Source: Lunularia cruciata (lineage: Eukaryota > Streptophyta > Marchantiopsida > Lunulariales > Lunulariaceae). From it: a stretch of 64,000 nucleotides of DNA. The position numbers were made by a program, and so were the translations under genes. The stretch's first letter is position 1. The number at the start of each line of letters is the position of its first letter. Below, piece by piece: positions 58,978 through 64,000 of the stretch. Location of the stretch: positions 62,005,001-62,069,000 of the forward strand of contig OX419758.1 in assembly GCA_948567375.1 (NCBI GenBank). Reading direction: 5' to 3'. The notes below the pieces were generated by a model, which saw only the letters and a list, made by a program, of their open reading frames with translations, was not told the origin of the DNA and ran no database searches.

Positions 58978-59402
58978 TGTAAAAGACTAAGACCAAGGAG
59001 ATAAATAAGAGGATGAAAGATCACATGGGGACACTTGAATGTGGGAAAAATCCAAATGTCTAGCATGAGCTTTGGCTCTTGTATTTAACAGAGCATACAA
59101 AGCTCTTGAGAAACTTCTCAAGAATCTTCCTTGAGCCGCTTTCTTGGAGTGCAAGCCAAGTTAACCGGGAAGCTTCTCAAGAAGTTTACTTTTTGAAACT
59201 GTCTACTTGGTATGCAAGCTAAGCTGGTTGGAAGTTTCTAGAAGCTTCTTTCTAGAAAATATTTACTTAGAGTGCAAGCTAAGCTAGTGAGAAGCTTCCC
59301 AAGAAGCTTCCTAGATACTTCTAGGATATTCCATGCTTATTTGGCATATTCATTACTTTGTTAGCCTTGATTAACTTCATCGTTAAACTCCATATTGTTA
59401 TA
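58978..59402 (-). mobile_element. Family A solo LTR inside A4 RT
   Basis: 425 bp, reverse orientation: TGTAAAAGACTAAG to CCATATTGTTATA. Flanks gacga (58973-58977) and gatga (59403-59407), a 5-bp target duplication with one change. Removing it rejoins the RT frame (KELD-ELQ). Confidence 0.88.
59231..59248 (-). promoter_or_regulatory. Four-unit heat-shock-element-like motif in the solo family A LTR
   Basis: GAAgtTTCtaGAAgcTTC, four alternating units at exact spacing, followed by a partial fifth (ttTCtaGAA). Confidence 0.55.
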
Positions 59403-60536
59403 GATGAGCTTCAAACAGCATTGATGGAGTTATTGGAGAAGGACTTCATGCAATATAGTACATCTCCTTGGGGAGCACTGATACTATTTGTTCCAAAGAA
59501 GGATGAAAGACTTTGCTTTTGTATTGATTATCATGCCCTCAATAAACAAATAGTGAAGAATGCATATCCCTTGCCTTGAATTGATGACTTACTCAATCAA
59601 TTGAGTGAAGCACAATACTTCTCCAAGTTTGATCTCTAGAGTGGTTATTGGTAAATCCTTATTGATAGAGAAGATGTGCAAAAGACTACCTTTTGTACAA
59701 GTTATGGGCATTTTGAGTGGAAAGTTCTACCTTTTAGGCTTGCTAATGCTCCAATAGTCTTCATGGATCATATGCATTGGGTGTTGGATGGGCTATTGGA
59801 TTGGTATGTGGTGGTGTTCTTGGATGATATTTTAATCTATAGCAAAATAGAGGTAGAACATGCAAATCATATGCAAAAAGTATGAAGACAACTACATCAA
59901 TGGAACTTTTACTATAAGAAGTCAAAGTTTGCCTCTTGACAAAAGGAAGTTATCTTCTTGGATCACAAGATCTCATCAAAAGTGGATCAAGATGGAAGAG
60001 GAGAAAATTGAAGTCATTATTGATTGCCTTATTCCAAAGCGTGTTACAAAGGTATAGGCATTCAATGGATTGGCAAGCTTTTACCGATAGTTCATCCACT
60101 ACTATGCTCATGTGACCAAACCATTGATGGACCTCTTGAAGAAGAACTCAAGCTTTCAATGGACCACCAAGCATAAAGAATCATTCCAAAAGTTGAAATA
60201 TATGGTGTCTCCAAGACCCATTCTTCAACCAAATGACCCTCAACTACCTTGTGTGGTTGATTTCAATGCTTCTAACTTTACAATTGGAGCCATGTTATAG
60301 TAGGAATCCCAAAATGAGTTATGTCCCATTGCCTTTGTGTCTTGCCAACTAAATACCACAGAACCAAATTACTTTGCTTTAGATTAGGAACAACTAGCAA
60401 TGGTATATGCCATCAAGGTATGGAGATATTATCTCCTTGGGAAACAAGTGATCATGTGAATTGATCACAAATCCTTGTTGCAGATATTACATTTGGAACA
60501 CGTGAAGAGTCTACATCATCAATAGGAGGAACAACT

Positions 60537-61274
60537 TGTAATACCAAGAGCTAGCCATATGATCTAGATGTGAAATTTGGTTTGGTAACATCTAGAATGA
60601 TGTTATACATGATGGTCAAAATAGATAAGATAGAAGTATCACCAAAAAAGTACTTTTACTAATAGGGCAAAAACCAAAATAGACTTGAGAACCTTAGAAC
60701 CAATAGCTAAACATATGATTTAAAGGTGAAAATTGGTTTGGTAACATTTGGAAGGATGTTACACATGATGGACTAAACAGATCAGAAAGAGGTATCACCA
60801 AAAGGGTACTTCTACTAGTAGAGTAGGAACCAAAATATGCCTAAAATCTTTGAATGCAATTTCGGAGGCCTAAACGGATGAATTAGGCCTCAAAAATGTG
60901 CAGATTCCCCCCCAATGGAGGAAAGGCTGGCCTTCCCTCCCCCTTGCTTTGTCTCATCAAGAGCTTTCCAATGGTACCTTATTCACGTGATTCTGAGATT
61001 CCTACAAGAAGACTCCCTAAAAGATTCCCTTCGATCAAAGCTTGTTTGACCAACCAGACAAGACCTAGACCAGACATGCCACCCATCCAAGTAAGTAATC
61101 CAAGGGTGGAGCTTGCTGACATGTCACCTATCTGTGTCCCTAATCCTATGGTGGAGCTTCCTTGGAGGAGATCCTCTTTGTCTATATAATAAAGAGAAGG
61201 TGCTCCTTTGGGGCATCAAATGTTTGAGTGTGCAATCTATGTTTTCTCTCTTCTCTTGTCCTCAGAGTATTACA
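60537..61274 (+). mobile_element. Family B solo LTR, copy 3
   Basis: 738 bp, TGTAATACCAAGAGC to GAGTATTACA, flanked by perfect 5-bp duplication caact (60532-60536, 61275-61279). Collinear with copy 1, with the same internal repeat, but only eight C in the C run. Confidence 0.88.
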
Positions 61275-61279
61275 CAACT

Positions 61280-61799
61280 ATAGTTGTTTGACATTAAACT
61301 TGAGTAAAAACTTGGTTGGTTCCATGTCATCCCTGATGCCCTATCACAACAACCTAATTTGAAGTCTCATCCTTGCATCATGGCAACAATTGCAACAATG
61401 CCAATCTACTCCAAAGTCCAAATTGAGTTTAAGATAACTTTACAACAAGATCCCTTCTTTTAGATGGTCCAAGGTTGTCTTGCAGCATGTGACAAGAAGA
61501 ACAACAACTTTTCCTTCAAGGAAGCCCTTTTATTTTGTGAGAACCCAATCTTTGTTCCAACCAAGGGTGATCTTTGACTTGTGCACCTTCAAGAAGCCCA
61601 TGACTTACCAATCATTGGTCACATTGGTATAGACAAGACCTTAGTGACCTTCCAGCACCAATGGTAATGGCCAAACATGGCACAAGATGTTTGAGAGTTT
61701 TTCTGATCTTGTGAGAGCTGCCAATGCAACAAAGCCAACAACCAAAAACTGAGTAGACTCCTTCAACCAATCCACATCCTATCTACTCAATGAGAACAC
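61280..61799 (+). pseudogene. A4 RNase H end and integrase zinc domain, truncated
   Basis: RNase H tail WFHVIPDALSQQP near 61318. Integrase: LVHLQEAHDLPIIGHIGIDK near 61578 and SCESCQCNKANNQK near 61707 (H-x-H and C-x2-C of the zinc domain), with stops. Homology to A1 ends at about 61799. Confidence 0.8.
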
Positions 61800-61802
61800 A
61801 TT

Positions 61803-62042
61803 GTTGTGTTGTGGTTTGCATAACCCATGAATTAGCATGGTTTATCTCCACATTAATGGAGTAGGTTGTATGACAGATCTCATGATTGAGCTATTGCTAT
61901 ATGAGCAATCTATGTACATGTATATGATTGGCCATGTGGGTTACAATCTTATCCTTTTCAAGGGCTCCAATGTATATAAGTGGTGGAAAGTTGAGAGAGG
62001 AGGAGGTGTTTTAGTTGGAGGAGTCTTGAGTAAGACAAGGAC
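61803..62042 (+). repeat. Repeat X, copy 2 (right of element A4)
   Basis: Same sequence and orientation as 56318-56555, diverged. It ends where a family C LTR begins. Confidence 0.8.
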
Positions 62043-62732
62043 TGTGAGCCGGCTTGTCTCTCACTCAAGATGAGCCTCTGATTACTATTATGGTAGCACA
62101 CCATGGACTAAGAAGACAAAGAACCTGAACTCCATGATACTCTTCCAAGGCTAACACTCAAAGACTCAAGATATTGCTCACAAGAGAACTCAATGAGAGA
62201 GAGATAGTTGCAAATGAAAGGATGATGAGTACCTCCTCATCCCTTGTTTATATACTTGTGAAATAGTTATGCACTATAGTTATTATTTACCAAAGTAACT
62301 CAAGTTATTAAGCTAAAAGTCAAGTCAAGTAAAAAATTATAACGGAATATCCACCCACATGGGCATATTCCACTAAGCATATGATCTTATCTTGACCCAA
62401 CAACTAAGTCAAGGATTCCTTCACATGGACTATCCTTGAACTATAGAAGAATCCAAAACAAAAAGGCTTGCTAGCTCAAGAGTTCTCAACTCTTTCCTCA
62501 AAGCCAAAAACCTAGGAATAATACAAAGTCAACATATAAGAATCCAAAATAGTGGTACTCATCTTTTCCACTTCCTCTAAATTAAGGTTCCCTCTATCTT
62601 AGCTATGAATAACTTTAGCTAATCATGACTAATATCGAACCATCCTTTATCTTTATAAATAATATCTCTCATGTACTTGTTATACTAAGCTAAATATCAT
62701 AATACCACACACAAGCACAAATGAGTGTTACA
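62043..62732 (-). mobile_element. Solo LTR of family C
   Basis: 690 bp, same length and ends as the LTRs of element C (TGTGAGCCGG to GAGTGTTACA) but with many base changes, so older. No target duplication: left aggac, right tgatg, which suggests rearrangement at one side. Confidence 0.9.
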
Positions 62733-64000
62733 TGATGTTGAGAGTGAGAGTTGTACCAAAGCATGGAGATTGGGGCGTTGGAGAGAGCAATTGAGTAGGA
62801 GATATCCCATGCTCACGATCTACCACTCTCAGATCCTTTTCTCATTAGGCATCAAATTCTACATCATGACGGCTTACAAGATTGGATGGTGACACCTTTT
62901 GAGGTAGCATTCATGGAATCAATAATGGGAAACCTAGATCATGTCGTCCTACCAATGCTTACTTATCAGCAAGTCTAGGATTTAACAATTTATGTGTTGT
63001 TATAGATGGAAAATGACTTAACTTTGCTCAAGGGCTTCAAGGTGGAAAATTAGGGTCCATTTGTCAAAAAGTGAAGAGGCTAAATGATAAACTTACAAGA
63101 GATTGGGTCCCAAGGGGAGAACTTGGGAGTTTTTTGACCGTCAAAGGAGTTAGGGGAGGGCATTCAAGGAGTGAAACCATGGTTGGAGAGAAGAGCTCGG
63201 AGTTTTTAGACCATCAAAGGAGTCAAGGGAGCGCATTCAAGGAGTGAAGACCACAATTGAAGAGAAGGGTTGACAAGCTACAATTTGGAGATAGAAAGTA
63301 GATGATTTGAGTAGATTTTGGAGGAAAGATGATCAATTGAATCAACGGGAGTAGAGTTCATACCCAAGAGCATATAATAGGCAATTTGGAGAGCTTCATT
63401 AGAAATTTTTATAATCTGTCAATGGTGTTGAAGAGTAGAAAAAGTGCTTATAGTACTCAATGTAAAAAACTTTAGTTTTGGATCAATCTCAAATCAGATC
63501 TAGTTGATTGAAGTTGATGCTTTTGGGATGTAAGGTGTTGGAGAAGAGTTGATGATTAGGTTTGGAGTTTTGATCACTCCCCAAGTTGTGATTTGAGTCA
63601 CCTTATGAAATTTTCTAGTGTTTTTGGTGGTTAGATTTTTTAGTTTTGTGCAAAGGTTTCATATGAATTCCTAAAAAAGAGAATTCAAGGTCTTGGATCA
63701 AGTATACATAAGTTTGAAAGAGCTCACAAGTTAACTCAACATAGGAATTGATCCATATCTAGGGATTGAGGGTGGACTAGTCCATCAAACTCTTTAGAGG
63801 GTTAGAGAAGAGCACAACCAAGTACTATAGAAAATTTAGTTAGTTTTTTGTTTATGGAGAGTGAGAGTTGATTGCAACAATTTTTGCTAAAAATATTGTT
63901 GTAAGCTTGGTAAAGCAATTCTATCTTCAATATTGATTGAATTAACTCTTTTTTTTATGAGTGTGATTGAGGATTTTAGATTACTAGAGTTTTTTTTAAG
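62733..64000. other. Repeat-like DNA, no gene recognised
   Basis: Plus-strand phrases such as FEVAFMESIMGNLDHVVLPM near 62900 look like decayed coding DNA, but no domain is recognisable. Contains the 73-bp tandem repeat listed separately. Confidence 0.4.
63127..63270. repeat. 73-bp tandem duplication
   Basis: gagtttttt-gacc-tcaaaggagt ... cattcaaggagtgaa at 63127 and 63200; two diverged copies. Confidence 0.8.

Larger units (their letters stand above)
58660..60536 (+). pseudogene. A4 reverse transcriptase and RNase H, split by a solo LTR
   Basis: One copy of the linker repeat (SQDRKFVRKVAIEQALEKGK) near 58687. RT begins VPFKIELLLGSTPMS near 58898, is cut at 58977 and resumes at 59403 with [20 protein letters not shown]. 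Then [24 protein letters not shown], and [20 protein letters not shown] near 59806 with FLDD intact. RNase H FQWTTKHKESFQKLKYMVSP and VVDFNASNFTIGAM follow at 60150-60300, then YAIKVWRYYLLGKQ-like sequence near 60410, to the family B insertion. Confidence 0.88.
56556..61799 (+). mobile_element. Element A4: chromovirus of family A, 3' half deleted
   Basis: 5' LTR, primer site, gag, protease, RT, RNase H and the integrase zinc region follow in order. The element then stops at about 61799; integrase core, chromodomain and 3' LTR are missing. Two later insertions split it: a solo family A LTR in RT (58978-59402) and a family B solo LTR in RNase H (60537-61274). Confidence 0.9.

Noticed and set aside
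59358-59579. Open frame that joins an unrelated N-terminus to RT
   Set aside because: A chance fusion: it starts in the inserted solo LTR and runs into A4 RT at 59403.

Overview
The window is a piece of land-plant nuclear DNA. It is AT-rich and dominated by nested, mostly broken LTR retrotransposons, with small islands of intron-containing host genes. There are no bacterial features (no operons, no ribosome binding sites, no CRISPR). Host genes are cut by short GT-AG introns, and the mobile elements carry plant-type primer sites and domains. I cannot name the species from sequence alone; the layout (a few compact genes between transposon blocks) would suit a moss-like or other non-seed plant, but that is inference.

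Host genes. (1) 293-1035, plus strand: the last four exons of a transportin-1 (karyopherin beta-2) gene that starts outside the window. (2) 34245-35882, minus strand: a complete five-exon GDSL esterase/lipase of 361 residues with all catalytic blocks. (3) 37640-37992, plus strand: a possible two-exon small protein of unknown function. Genes 2 and 3 sit in a higher-GC island (about 32.7-39.5 kb) bracketed by two direct copies of a roughly 1.3-kb repeat of unknown class (D1, D2).

Mobile elements. Family A is a Ty3/gypsy chromovirus (gag, protease, RT, RNase H, integrase, C-terminal chromodomain; initiator-Met tRNA primer site). It is present as element A1 (6490-12068, plus), A2 (15118-23269, minus), A3 (24965-30444, minus, 3' LTR cut by a 200-base assembly gap), A4 (56556-61799, plus, 3' half lost) and a solo LTR (58978-59402, minus). 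All copies are full of stops and frameshifts. Their LTRs carry repeated GAAnnTTCnnGAA arrays that match heat-shock elements, placed upstream of a TATA box. Family B is known here only as LTRs: three solo LTRs (21840-22584, 25136-25695, 60537-61274) and one fragment (20808-20953), all lodged inside family A elements or inside a copia piece within A2. A 5'-truncated Ty1/copia element (about 19708-21705, minus) sits inside A2 gag. Family C is a Ty3/gypsy element without a chromodomain (47890-55713, minus, 690-bp LTRs that differ at one base by eye), with RT of the Tat/Athila/Ogre type and an extra zinc-knuckle reading frame ahead of gag; a solo LTR of the same family lies at 62043-62732.

Older layer. 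A1 landed in a much older decayed minus-strand reading frame (about 13990 down to 4862) for a Glu/Lys-rich, probably coiled-coil protein. The remaining spaces are AT-rich DNA with short tandem duplications, microsatellites and one possible MITE. Insertion order can be read from nesting and target-site duplications: A1 TSD caaag, A2 TSD aatga, family B TSDs ctcaa and caact. Element C is the youngest by LTR identity.
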